A DNA stretch of 13,520 bases, taken from NCBI GenBank assembly GCA_900552675.1, contig USAI01000064.1:1-13520 (forward strand), read 5' to 3'. Shown here one piece after another: positions 1-7,700 of this stretch. The position numbers and the translations under genes are program-made. Below the pieces are notes generated by a model. It had not been told where the DNA came from, ran no database searches, and saw nothing but the letters and a program-made list of their open reading frames with translations. The stretch comes from an uncultured Prevotella sp. Its GTDB lineage: Bacteria; Bacteroidota; Bacteroidia; Bacteroidales; Bacteroidaceae. Within the stretch, counting starts at the first letter, position 1; each line of letters opens with the position of its first letter.

Positions 1-48
1 AAACACGAAAATAGGAGATAAACACCTATGATTAGTGTTTACCTCCTA
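1..48 (-). terminator. Probable intrinsic terminator of the minus-strand YiiX-like gene
   Basis: Positions 12-25 and 35-48 form a 14-position stem around a 9-base loop. The single mismatch (A18 opposite C42 on the plus strand) becomes a U-G wobble in minus-strand RNA, so the stem is continuous only in that transcript. Reading the minus strand, the stem is followed by TTTTCGTGTTT, a modest U-rich tract. It lies about 60 bases past the stop of the gene at 112-732 and is the natural end of that transcript. The plus-strand side has no U tract, so it is probably not a terminator for an upstream plus-strand gene. Confidence 0.6.
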
Positions 49-63
49 CTCGATCATATATTC

Positions 64-120
64 ATGTCATATACATATTAATGTTGTATGTATATTAATG
101 TCGTATGTATATTAATGTAT
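64..120. repeat. Short 17-bp tandem repeat, about 3.4 copies
   Basis: Three consecutive 17-base units start at 64, 81 and 98, with a 6-base partial unit at 115-120. Units two and three differ at one base; the first matches the third at 14 of 17. The unit is AT-rich and contains GTATGTATATTA or a close variant. Unit one and unit two also contain a perfect 9-bp inverted pair (69-77 with 87-95), so the region can fold as a hairpin. The TAA stop of the minus-strand gene (112-114) lies inside the third unit, and its last codons come from the partial fourth unit. Confidence 0.75.
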
Positions 121-732
121 AATGCCCAGTATCTGTATGGCCTTGCTACGCGATAGATCGCCGGGGTTGCTACCTGGCTCACCCTCAGGCACCGTTAACC
201 CCTGTCGGCCATAATATTCTTTCCAGTAATCGGTAATTTTTCCAGTCTTGTCATGAAACGACATAGCAATGGGCTTAAACACCAGTTGGCCATCGCTATA
301 TCGATAATTTTTCTGCACCAGTTCGCTGCAATAAAAAGCACTATCAGAGGGCATAAAGTTGAAGTCGTAGGGCCTACCCAAGAAGCTCAGTGCCCGTTCT
401 ACCGACTGTGCCACGCCCAGCGTGTCGCACAACCTTGCTGCCACCACCATTTCGCGTCGCGCCATAAAGCTGTCAATGGGTGTTAGTGTCACCCCTTTGT
501 GTATAGCCTCAAGCGCATAGGTTTTGTTTACTTGTTTATGCACGATGGCCACATGGTCAATTTTCATTCCGCTCACGCCCTGTGTAACCTCTGTTATGGG
601 GTTGCTCGCTTCTTTGGCGCAGAACAAGAGGTCGCCCTCACACAGGTTAGTTCTGTTTATCTTTTTCATTTGTTGCGCACCTATTGACAGGGTGCACAGC
701 ATACATAACAATATGCCGATGCTCTTTTTCAT
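112..732 (-). CDS. Secreted YiiX-like permuted papain-fold cysteine hydrolase
   Basis: This 206-residue protein starts with a Sec signal peptide (charged MKKS, hydrophobic 5-18, likely cut near residue 19). The mature part fits the circularly permuted NlpC/P60-type, YiiX/YebB-like (DUF830) family. It has a GDLLF strand near 33-37, the catalytic-type histidine H60 in an IDHVAIV motif, an acidic residue E75 in ALEA, a GRPYDF motif near 119-124, and the probable nucleophile C135 in FYCSELV. In this permuted fold histidine precedes cysteine, as here. Members are thought to cleave amide, ester or thioester bonds in cell-wall peptides or lipids; the substrate here is unknown. The signal peptide implies periplasmic or outer-envelope action. 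It is a single-gene unit divergent from dapA, with its own promoter and terminator. Family assignment is fairly secure; the biological role is not. Confidence 0.82.
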   Translation of the reverse strand: MKKSIGILLCMLCTLSIGAQQMKKINRTNLCEGDLLFCAKEASNPITEVTQGVSGMKIDHVAIVHKQVNKTYALEAIHKGVTLTPIDSFMARREMVVAARLCDTLGVAQSVERALSFLGRPYDFNFMPSDSAFYCSELVQKNYRYSDGQLVFKPIAMSFHDKTGKITDYWKEYYGRQGLTVPEGEPGSNPGDLSRSKAIQILGIIH

Positions 733-760
733 GTCTTCTATTATATTATAATGTATGTTG

Positions 761-790
761 CAAAGTTACTATTTTTCACTGTTTTTTCAA
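761..790 (-). promoter_or_regulatory. Bacteroidetes-type promoter for the YiiX-like gene
   Basis: On the minus strand, TAACTTTG (plus positions 761-768) matches the Bacteroidetes -7 consensus TAnnTTTG exactly. It is preceded by TTG (788-790) with a 19-base spacer, which fits the known -33 element and spacing. Transcription would start near 750-756, giving a leader of about 20 bases before the ATG ending at 732. No Shine-Dalgarno is seen, as usual in this phylum. Confidence 0.72.
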
Positions 791-850
791 CCTTTTGTGC
801 GCGTAAAAATAGGCTATTTAAGAAAGCGTGTTTGAGGTAAAGTGTTCGTG

Positions 851-881
851 GCGCAATATGCAATTAGTAAGAAAATTGCGC
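851..881. promoter_or_regulatory. Inverted repeat upstream of dapA, possible operator
   Basis: GCGCAAT at 851-857 is repeated in inverted orientation as ATTGCGC at 875-881, separated by 17 AT-rich bases. The two half-sites are about two helical turns apart, a geometry common for dimeric regulators. The repeat sits about 50 bases upstream of the dapA -7 box and about 60 bases upstream of the divergent promoter. No regulator can be named. It could equally be a chance palindrome in AT-rich sequence. Confidence 0.3.
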
Positions 882-931
882 ATTAAATGAAAAAAATGCT
901 AAATAGAGATAGCAATTTCGATTATAAGTGT

Positions 932-939
932 TATCTTTG
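932..939 (+). promoter_or_regulatory. -7 box of the dapA promoter
   Basis: TATCTTTG matches TAnnTTTG exactly and lies 36 bases before the dapA ATG at 976, giving a predicted leader of about 30 bases. No clear TTG/TTTG -33 element is found 19-21 bases upstream, so the promoter may be weak or depend on an activator. Confidence 0.55.
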
Positions 940-975
940 TATCTCAAATTACTTTGTACTATATTTATTGTTTTT

Positions 976-1863
976 ATGGCTACGAATATTTTTAGAGGAT
1001 TAGGTATCGCACTTATCACCCCATTCACCCCCGATGGAGAAGTAGACAGCAATTCATTGAAACGTCTTGTTGAATACCAGTTGCAGAATGGTGCCGACTT
1101 TTTGTGCATCCTTGCTACTACTGGCGAAACCCCGTGTCTGTCGGCAGAAGAAAAAGCTGAGATAAAACGTTTGGTGGTGGAAGTGAACAACGGGCGAGTG
1201 CCTATCCTGATGGGATGTGGCGGAAACAATACGCGGGCTGTGGTTCAAGAACTGAAGTCGGCCGACTGGAGTGGCATTGATGGCGTGCTGAGCGTATGCC
1301 CCTATTATAACAAGCCCTCGCAAGAAGGCCTGTATCAGCACTTCAAGGCCATAGCCGAGGCCAGCCCATTGCCTGTAGTATTATATAATGTGCCTGGCCG
1401 AACAGGCATCAACCTTCAGGCCCAAACTACCCTTCGTCTCGCTCGCGACTGCGAAAATATAATCGCTATTAAGGAGGCCAGTGGCAGTCTTGAACAGGTA
1501 GACGAGATTATCAACAACAAGCCCGCTCGCTTCGACGTTATCAGTGGCGACGATGCCCTTACCTTTTCAATGGTGGCAAGTGGTGCCGCAGGTGTTATCT
1601 CGGTGATCGGTAACGCGCTACCCAAAGAGTTTTCTCGCATGATACGCCTCGAATTTAATGGCGAATACGAGCCCGCCCGTAAGATACATCACCGCTTTCA
1701 GCAGCTCTACTCGTTACTTTTTGTCGATGGCAACCCTGCTGGCGTAAAGGCCTTGTTGCACGAAATGGGCTTTATAGATAACGTGTTGCGTCTGCCCCTG
1801 GTGCCCACCCGTTTAACTACTTTGCAGAAGATAACCACTATCTTAAAAGAACTGAAGCTGTAA
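976..1863 (+). CDS. dapA: 4-hydroxy-tetrahydrodipicolinate synthase
   Basis: DapA condenses pyruvate with aspartate semialdehyde, the first committed step of the diaminopimelate/lysine pathway, in the cytoplasm. The 295-residue length is typical. Visible landmarks are the N-terminal GLGIALITPF strand, the ATTGE substrate loop with T48/T49, Y111 in YYNKPS, Y137 in VLYNVPGRTG with R142, and the Schiff-base lysine K166 in IAIKEASG. Together these make a complete catalytic set (Tyr-Thr-Tyr triad, Arg and Lys). An in-frame GTG at 928 would add 16 residues, but that start overlaps the -7 box, and the ATG at 976 gives the expected N-terminus. The gene is apparently monocistronic, with a short terminator overlapping its stop. 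No lysine riboswitch fits in the roughly 30-base leader. Related aldolases (N-acetylneuraminate lyase, KDG aldolase) share the fold, but the motif set favours DapA. Confidence 0.95.
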   Translation: MATNIFRGLGIALITPFTPDGEVDSNSLKRLVEYQLQNGADFLCILATTGETPCLSAEEKAEIKRLVVEVNNGRVPILMGCGGNNTRAVVQELKSADWSGIDGVLSVCPYYNKPSQEGLYQHFKAIAEASPLPVVLYNVPGRTGINLQAQTTLRLARDCENIIAIKEASGSLEQVDEIINNKPARFDVISGDDALTFSMVASGAAGVISVIGNALPKEFSRMIRLEFNGEYEPARKIHHRFQQLYSLLFVDGNPAGVKALLHEMGFIDNVLRLPLVPTRLTTLQKITTILKELKL

Positions 1864-1882
1864 GCCTCCAGGGCTTTCTTTT
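1862..1882 (+). terminator. Short intrinsic terminator of dapA
   Basis: AAGCC (1862-1866) pairs with GGCTT (1872-1876) around a 5-base loop and is followed by TCTTTT. The stem is short and overlaps the TAA of dapA, so it is a modest terminator; the larger hairpin at 1911-1952 may back it up. Confidence 0.5.
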
Positions 1883-1910
1883 ATACGTTGCCCCTTAGGC
1901 AGATATACTA

Positions 1911-1952
1911 ATGGCGGTAGATAATTGTAAATTTGCAATTATCTACCGCTAT
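1911..1952. repeat. Long perfect inverted repeat between dapA and rprX
   Basis: GCGGTAGATAATTG at 1914-1927 is perfectly complementary to 1936-1949 across an 8-base spacer. The stem extends outwards to 1911/1952 through one G-U pair, giving about 17 bp. The following bases (TATCGTTAATTATC) are not a U tract, so it is not a textbook terminator. It could be a secondary terminator or processing barrier for dapA mRNA, or an operator for rprX, whose -7 box begins 69 bases downstream. Confidence 0.6.
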
Positions 1953-2020
1953 TATCGTTAATTATCTTAAATCGACATTTAAATTTTAACTAAAAAGATA
2001 TGCTGTATTAAAAAAACACT

Positions 2021-2028
2021 TATCTTTG
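2021..2028 (+). promoter_or_regulatory. -7 box of rprX, implying a leaderless transcript
   Basis: TATCTTTG matches TAnnTTTG exactly but ends only 5 bases before the rprX ATG at 2034. In Bacteroidetes transcription usually starts several bases after this box, so the message would begin at or very near the start codon. No clear -33 TTG is visible 19-21 bases upstream. Confidence 0.55.
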
Positions 2029-2033
2029 CCACT

Positions 2034-3593
2034 ATGAAAAAGAGAACGATTTGGACCATAGCCACCATCATGGGATTGTCCTTCCTTGCCTTGCTCTATC
2101 TCCAGCTAAAATATATACAGGAGATGGTTGACATGAAGAAGGAACAGTTTGATGAATCGGTGAACCGCGCACTATATCAAGCCTCGCGAAACCTTGAGTT
2201 GAACGAGACCTTGCGTTACCTGGAAAAAGACGTGAACGAGACCGAGCGTCGTGCCTTCCGTCGTGACTCGATGGGCACCCGTTCAACGTTGCCCGACGGG
2301 TCGGTGCAGCAGTCGCACCAGTTTGCCGTAACGGGTCGTGATGGTACCGTCTACTCATCGTTTGAGCTGAAAACCATCTCTATCAAGCCCTCGCAGATGC
2401 CCAAGGCAATGATATTGCATACCGATAAAAACTCGTTGTCAGAGGCTTCAAAGTCGTTGCAAGAGATTGTGAAAAACCGATACGTGTATCAAAAGGCACT
2501 GCTCGACGAGGTAGTGTATAGCATCCTCTATTCGGCTTCAGATAAGCCCTTAAAAGAGCGCATCAACTTTAAGCTTCTTGACCAAGACTTGAAGGCCGAG
2601 CTGATGAACAACGGAATAAACATTCCGTACCACTTCACCGTGTCGACACAAGATGGTCGCGAGGTGTATCGCTGTCCCGATTATACCGATGAGGGCGAAG
2701 AGTTTACTTACTCGCAGGTGCTATTCCGCAACGACCCACAGTCGAAGATGGGCGTCGTACGCATCCACTTCCCCGAGATGAACACTTACATTTTCTCGTC
2801 AGTGCGCTTTATGATACCATCGATAGTGTTTACCCTGGTGTTGCTCATCACCTTCCTCTTCACTATCGTGGTGATATTTAGGCAGAAACGTTACACCGAG
2901 ATAAAGAACGACTTTATCAATAACATGACGCACGAGTTGAAGACGCCTATCGCCAGCATTTCGCTTGCCGCACAGATGCTGAACGATCAAAGCGTGACCA
3001 AAAGCCCCACCATGCTCAACCACCTGGGCACCGTCATTTACGATGAGACCAAACGCCTACGTTTCTTGGTTGAAAAGGTGCTGCAGATGTCAATGTTCGA
3101 CCGCAAGAAAGCCGTGTTTAAGAAGAAAACCCTCGACCTTAACGAGATGGTTGAAAATATTGCCAACTCGTTCTCGCTGCGCGTAGAGCATACAGGCGGA
3201 AAAATATACACCGAGATAGAGGCTATCGACTCTACCATATATGTTGACGAGATGCACTTCCAAAACGCTATCAACAACCTGTTTGATAACGCTGTGAAGT
3301 ATCGCAAACCCGAGCAGCCTGTTGACATCTACGTAAAGACGTGGAACGACGATAATCACCTTTACCTGTCAATTCGCGACACTGGTCTTGGCATTAAACG
3401 CGACAACCTAAAAAAGGTGTTCGACAAGTTTTACCGTGTGCACACAGGCAATGTGCACGATGTGAAAGGTTTCGGGTTGGGTCTGGCCTACGTAAAGAAG
3501 ATTGTGATGTTGCACAGTGGTGACATATCGGTTGAAAGCGAATATGGCAAAGGCACAAAGTTTACCGTAAAATTGCCTATTATAAAAGATTAA
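2034..3593 (+). CDS. rprX: Sensor histidine kinase, RprX-like
   Basis: This 519-residue membrane sensor kinase is probably the RprX partner of the response regulator encoded next. It has a first membrane helix at about 5-25, a periplasmic sensor region at about 26-257 without a recognisable named domain, and a second helix at about 259-282. The HisKA H-box NNMTHELKTP follows with phosphoacceptor H300. The HATPase domain shows the N-box around N414-N419 (NNLFDNAVKY), the G1 box DTGLG at 449-453, the F-box FDKFYR at 463-468 and the G2 box GFGLGL at 479-484. All kinase boxes are intact. In Bacteroides fragilis, RprX/RprY were described as altering tetracycline resistance when expressed in E. coli, apparently through porin expression; the native signal is unclear to me. 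The ATG at 2034 is favoured because it places the first membrane helix directly after a basic MKKR end. Confidence 0.88.
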   Translation: MKKRTIWTIATIMGLSFLALLYLQLKYIQEMVDMKKEQFDESVNRALYQASRNLELNETLRYLEKDVNETERRAFRRDSMGTRSTLPDGSVQQSHQFAVTGRDGTVYSSFELKTISIKPSQMPKAMILHTDKNSLSEASKSLQEIVKNRYVYQKALLDEVVYSILYSASDKPLKERINFKLLDQDLKAELMNNGINIPYHFTVSTQDGREVYRCPDYTDEGEEFTYSQVLFRNDPQSKMGVVRIHFPEMNTYIFSSVRFMIPSIVFTLVLLITFLFTIVVIFRQKRYTEIKNDFINNMTHELKTPIASISLAAQMLNDQSVTKSPTMLNHLGTVIYDETKRLRFLVEKVLQMSMFDRKKAVFKKKTLDLNEMVENIANSFSLRVEHTGGKIYTEIEAIDSTIYVDEMHFQNAINNLFDNAVKYRKPEQPVDIYVKTWNDDNHLYLSIRDTGLGIKRDNLKKVFDKFYRVHTGNVHDVKGFGLGLAYVKKIVMLHSGDISVESEYGKGTKFTVKLPIIKD

Positions 3594-3611
3594 AACCCGT
3601 GTGTCACCACA

Positions 3612-3641
3612 TTTGATACACCCAAAAAAGAGATATATTTT
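3612..3641 (+). promoter_or_regulatory. Weak candidate internal promoter before rprY
   Basis: TTTG at 3612-3615 and TATATTTT at 3634-3641 (one mismatch to TAnnTTTG) are separated by 18 bases. This is close to the Bacteroidetes promoter layout, about 33 bases before the rprY ATG. The 80-base gap between rprX and rprY leaves room for it, but AT-rich sequence makes a chance match plausible; cotranscription with rprX is the simpler reading. Confidence 0.25.
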
Positions 3642-3673
3642 AAACGTAAATAATAATATTAAAGATAACAGTT

Positions 3674-4372
3674 ATGGATGATAAATTGAAAATTTTGTTG
3701 TGCGAGGACGACGAGAACCTGGGAATGCTTCTTCGCGAGTATCTGCAAGCTAAAGGCTATATGGCCGAGTTGTGCCCCGATGGGGATGCCGGCTACAAGG
3801 CTTTCCTTAAAACAAAGTTTGATATCTGCGTGCTCGATGTGATGATGCCTAAGAAAGACGGCTTCACACTGGCACAAGAAATTCGTCAGACCAATGCTGA
3901 TATGCCCATCATCTTCCTCACCGCAAAAACACTGAAAGAAGATATTCTTGAGGGCTTTAAGCTCGGTGCCGACGACTATATCACCAAACCTTTCTCTATG
4001 GAAGAGCTGGTGCTGCGTATCGAAGCTATCTTGCGCCGCGTGCGTGGTAAGAAAAACAAGGAAAGTTCGGTTTACAACATCGGTCGCTTCGTGTTCGATA
4101 CCCAGAAACAGTTGCTCACCATTGGCGACAAGCAAACCAAGCTTACCACTAAGGAGAACGAGTTGCTGGCACTGCTTTGCAGCCACGCCAACGAAATTCT
4201 GCAGCGCGACTTCGCCTTGAAGACCATTTGGATTGACGACAACTACTTCAATGCTCGCTCTATGGACGTGTATATTACCAAGCTGCGCAAGCACTTGAAA
4301 GACGACGATCAGATCGAAATTATCAATATTCACGGCAAGGGTTATAAACTTATCACCCCCGACGAGGAGTAA
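3674..4372 (+). CDS. rprY: OmpR/PhoB-type response regulator, RprY-like
   Basis: This 232-residue DNA-binding response regulator is the probable output of the kinase encoded 80 bases upstream. The receiver domain (about 5-120) has the acidic pocket E11/D12/D13, phosphoacceptor D55 in VLDVMMP, switch T83 in FLTAK and conserved K105 in TKPF. The C-terminal winged helix (about 132-230) shows the OmpR-family recognition-helix pattern FNARSMDVYITKLRKHL and ends in the typical GKGYKL wing. Nothing is missing or truncated. It should act in the cytoplasm as a transcription factor once phosphorylated by RprX. A large terminator-like structure begins 28 bases after its stop and probably ends the rprXY transcript. 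Confidence 0.9.
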   Translation: MDDKLKILLCEDDENLGMLLREYLQAKGYMAELCPDGDAGYKAFLKTKFDICVLDVMMPKKDGFTLAQEIRQTNADMPIIFLTAKTLKEDILEGFKLGADDYITKPFSMEELVLRIEAILRRVRGKKNKESSVYNIGRFVFDTQKQLLTIGDKQTKLTTKENELLALLCSHANEILQRDFALKTIWIDDNYFNARSMDVYITKLRKHLKDDDQIEIINIHGKGYKLITPDEE

Positions 4373-4400
4373 GCTTCTTATTAAACCACCGTATAACGCA

Positions 4401-4488
4401 AGGGCCGCAACAGCTACTGCCTCTGTTTTTGCGTCACTATCATAGTGATAACTGAAACAGTGGGCGAGGGGTGTAGCGGCCCTTTTTG
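4401..4488 (+). terminator. Long composite stem-loop terminator after rprY
   Basis: AGGGCCGC (4401-4408) pairs perfectly with GCGGCCCT (4476-4483), and a T run at 4483-4487 follows, so the 3' side fits an intrinsic terminator of rprXY. The 67 enclosed bases are themselves structured. CTGTTT (4423-4428) pairs with AAACAG (4455-4460), extended by GCC/GGC, and an inner TCACT/AGTGA hairpin (4434-4438 with 4444-4448) caps it. The loop is unusually long for a simple terminator. An alternative pairing GCTAC/GTAGC (4413-4417 with 4473-4477) competes with the outer stem. Confidence 0.6.
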
Positions 4489-4643
4489 TGCCTTAAAATA
4501 CTGCCTTCTAAATTGTTAAAATGGTGTAAAGAAAATCAGTATTAAGCCAAGCTGTCTACCCTTTAATTATGGGCGCTTTACATTTCTTATGCGTAGCGCT
4601 TTTCGATAGTAAAGTTGTGGTAACCAAATTTTTTCATGGCTTC

Positions 4644-4675
4644 TTTGGTAGTGAGGCAGATTTTCGCTATCTTTG
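4644..4675 (+). promoter_or_regulatory. ileS promoter
   Basis: TTTG (4644-4647), a 20-base spacer and TATCTTTG (4668-4675) form the best plus-strand match in the window to the Bacteroidetes promoter pattern. Transcription would begin near 4680, leaving an AT-rich leader of about 30 bases (ATTATAAAAATATAAATACA) before the ATG at 4711. Such A/U-rich leaders replace Shine-Dalgarno sites in this phylum. Confidence 0.75.
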
Positions 4676-4710
4676 CACGAAATTATAAAAATATAAATAC
4701 ATTATTATAT

Positions 4711-7700
4711 ATGTCGAAGAAGTTTGCCGAACACAACGGTCTTAACCTGACCGAAGTGAATAGAGAGGTATTAGCAGAGTGGGAGAAGAACGACGTCTTC
4801 CACAAATCGGTCGACGAACGGGAGGGATGTCCCCAGTTCGTGTTCTTTGAAGGTCCTCCTTCAGCCAATGGTCATCCCGGTATTCACCATGTGTTGGCAC
4901 GTAGTATTAAGGACACCTTCAACCGTTATAAGACGATGAAAGGTTTTCAGGTTCATCGCAAGGCTGGATGGGATACACACGGTCTGCCTGTTGAACTTGG
5001 TGTAGAGAAGGAACTCGGCATTACGAAGAAAGACATTGACAACAAAGCTTCGGAAAAGTATATTTCTACTGAAGAATATAACCACAAGTGTCGTGAAAAC
5101 GTGATGATGTTTACGGCCGAATGGCGTAAACTGACTGAGGAGATGGGCTACTTTGTAGACCTTGATCATCCCTACATTACCTACGATAACAAATATATCG
5201 AAACCCTGTGGTGGCTGTTGAAGCAGCTGTATAACAAGCACTTGCTGTATAAGGGCTACACCATTCAGCCCTACTCGCCAGGTGCTGGTACAGGCCTTAG
5301 CTCGCACGAGCTGAACCAGCCTGGCTGCTATCGCGACGTGAAAGACCTTACCGCTACTGTACAGTTCTTGATTAAGGACCCGAAGGCCGAATGGACACGC
5401 TGGGGTAAGCCTTATTTCATTGCATGGACCACCACACCTTGGACTTTGCCTTCAAACGTTGCATTGTGTGTAGGCCCCAATATCGACTATGTAGCCGTTG
5501 AAACCTACAACCTGTACACTGGCGAGCCCATGACCCTCGTGATGGCCGAAAAGCTGGTGGGCGCTTATCTGAAGGCCGACCAAGAGTGCAAAGAAGGCGA
5601 TTTGCTGCCCTTCGATAAAGAGAAAAAGCAGTGCCCCTGGCGCATTATCGACCGCATGAAGGGTACCGACCTTGAGGGCAAACACTATGCACAGCTCATG
5701 CCTTGGATTAAGCCTTGCGAGAAGGTGGGCGATTTGGCTCCCGCTTTCGTTAATGCTTATGCTGAGGCCCATGCCGATAAGGTGTTTACAGGCGAAGATG
5801 GCCGCGACCGCTTTGTTGAGATGGAGAGCGAGGCTTTCCGCGTTATCCTTGGCGATTATGTTACCACCGACGATGGTACAGGTATCGTACACATTGCTCC
5901 TACCTTTGGTGCTGATGACGCCAAGGTGGCTAAGGATGCCAACATTCCTGCCCTGTATCTTATCAACAAGAAGGGCGAAACACGACCCATGGTCGATTTA
6001 CAGGGAAAATTCTATCAGCTCGACGAGCTCGATAATAACTTTGTGGCACACTGCGTAAACGTAGATAACTATGGTCACCACGCTGGCGACTACGTGAAGA
6101 ACGCTTACGACCCTCGCTTCAACCCTGATGGCGTATGGGACAAGAAAGCTTCAGAGAAGGCTGAAGACCTGAACGTTACCTTGTGTATGGAGCTGAAGCA
6201 AGAAGGCCTTGCCTTTAAAACCGAGAAGCATGTGCACAACTATCCGCACTGCTGGCGTACCGATAAGCCCATCTTATATTATCCTCTTGATAGCTGGTTT
6301 ATTAAAGATACGGCTTGTAAGGAGCGCATGGTTGAACTGAACAAGACCATCAACTGGCAACCCGAGTCGACGGGTACGGGTCGCTTTGGCAACTGGCTGG
6401 AGAATTTGAACGACTGGAATCTGTCGCGTTCACGCTTCTGGGGAACACCGCTGCCCATCTGGCGCGATGAAAACCGTGGCGAGAAGTGCATCGGATCGCT
6501 CGAGGAACTGTATGCTGAGATTGAAAAATCAGTGGCTGCTGGCGTAATGAAGAGCAACCCGCTGAAAGATAAAGGCTTTGTGCCAGGCGACTACTCGCAG
6601 GAAAACTATGATAAGATTGACCTGCACCGCCCCTATGTCGACTATATCGTGCTGGTGAACGACGAGGGCAAACCTATGCACCGTGAGAGCGATCTTATCG
6701 ACGTATGGTTCGACTCGGGTTCGATGCCTTATGCGCAGCTGCACTATCCGTTTGAGGGTGAGATGGCTCGTGGTACTGAGGCCGACCGTCAGGCGCTGGT
6801 TAACAGCACTTATGAAGGATATGCTATCCCGCCTAAGTTCTATCCCGCCGACTTTATCAATGAGGGTGTTGACCAAACACGTGGCTGGTTCTTCACCTTG
6901 CACGCTATCGCTACGATGGTGTTCGACTCGGTGGCCTTCAAGAATGTTATCTCGTCGGGATTGGTGCTCGATGCCAAAGGCAACAAAATGTCGAAGCACT
7001 TGGGCAATGCTGTCAATCCATTTGAGATGATTGACAAGTATGGTGCCGACCCTGTACGCTTCTATATGATGACCAACTCAGAGCCTTGGGACAACCTTAA
7101 GTTCGACCCCACGGGTGTTGACGAGGTGCGCCGTAAGTTCTTTGGCACATTATATAATACCTATTCGTTCTTCAGCCTCTATGCTAATGTTGATGGTTTC
7201 GACTATGCTGAAGCTGACGTGCCCGTAAATGAGCGCCCTGAGATTGACCGCTGGATTATCTCTGTGCTCAACACGCTGGTGAAGAAGGTAGATGCTGAAA
7301 TGCAGAACTATGACCCCACACGTGCTGGCCGTTTGATTGATACATTCGTAAACGACGACCTTTCTAACTGGTTCGTACGTTTGAACCGTAAACGTTTCTG
7401 GGGCAAGGAAATGAGCAAAGACAAGCTGTCGGCTTATCAAACGCTGTACACCTGTCTTGAGACAGTGGCAAAACTGTTGGCTCCGTTTGCTCCATTCTAT
7501 GCCGACCAGCTCTACATCGATTTGGTGAAGGCTACAGGCCGCGACAATGTTTGCTCGGTACACTTGGCACAGTTCCCCGTGGCCGACGAGAGTGTTATCG
7601 ACCCCGACCTGGAAGAGCGCATGGGATTGGCTCAGAAAATCACTTCAATGGTGCTGGCATTGCGCCGCAAGGTGAACATCAAGGTGCGCCAGCCGCTACA

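Larger units (their letters stand above)
4373..4710. other. 338-base intergenic region between rprY and ileS
   Basis: The left third holds the composite stem-loop at 4401-4488. From 4489 to 4640 the sequence is AT-rich with no convincing ORF. It contains a 5-bp GCGCT/AGCGC inverted repeat (4573-4577 with 4595-4599) followed by TTTTCG, and CTTTAC/GTAAAG (4576-4581 with 4609-4614), which could form a small hairpin. No T-box elements are recognised upstream of ileS. The ileS promoter occupies 4644-4675. Confidence 0.6.

Noticed and set aside
928..975. In-frame GTG start adding 16 residues to DapA
   Set aside because: It lies within the -7 box, and the ATG at 976 gives the typical DapA N-terminus and length.
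3659..4333. Long minus-strand frame (224 codons) opposite rprY
   Set aside because: It is a shadow of the response regulator, whose phosphorylation and DNA-binding motifs are complete.
4489..4643. Possible T-box or other riboswitch upstream of ileS
   Set aside because: No T-box sequence, specifier loop or antiterminator could be recognised, and the promoter sits downstream of this stretch, so it would not be in the ileS leader.
4636..4710. Upstream ATG extending IleRS by 25 residues
   Set aside because: The best ileS promoter in the window (4644-4675) lies inside this extension, and the ATG at 4711 follows a normal AT-rich leader.
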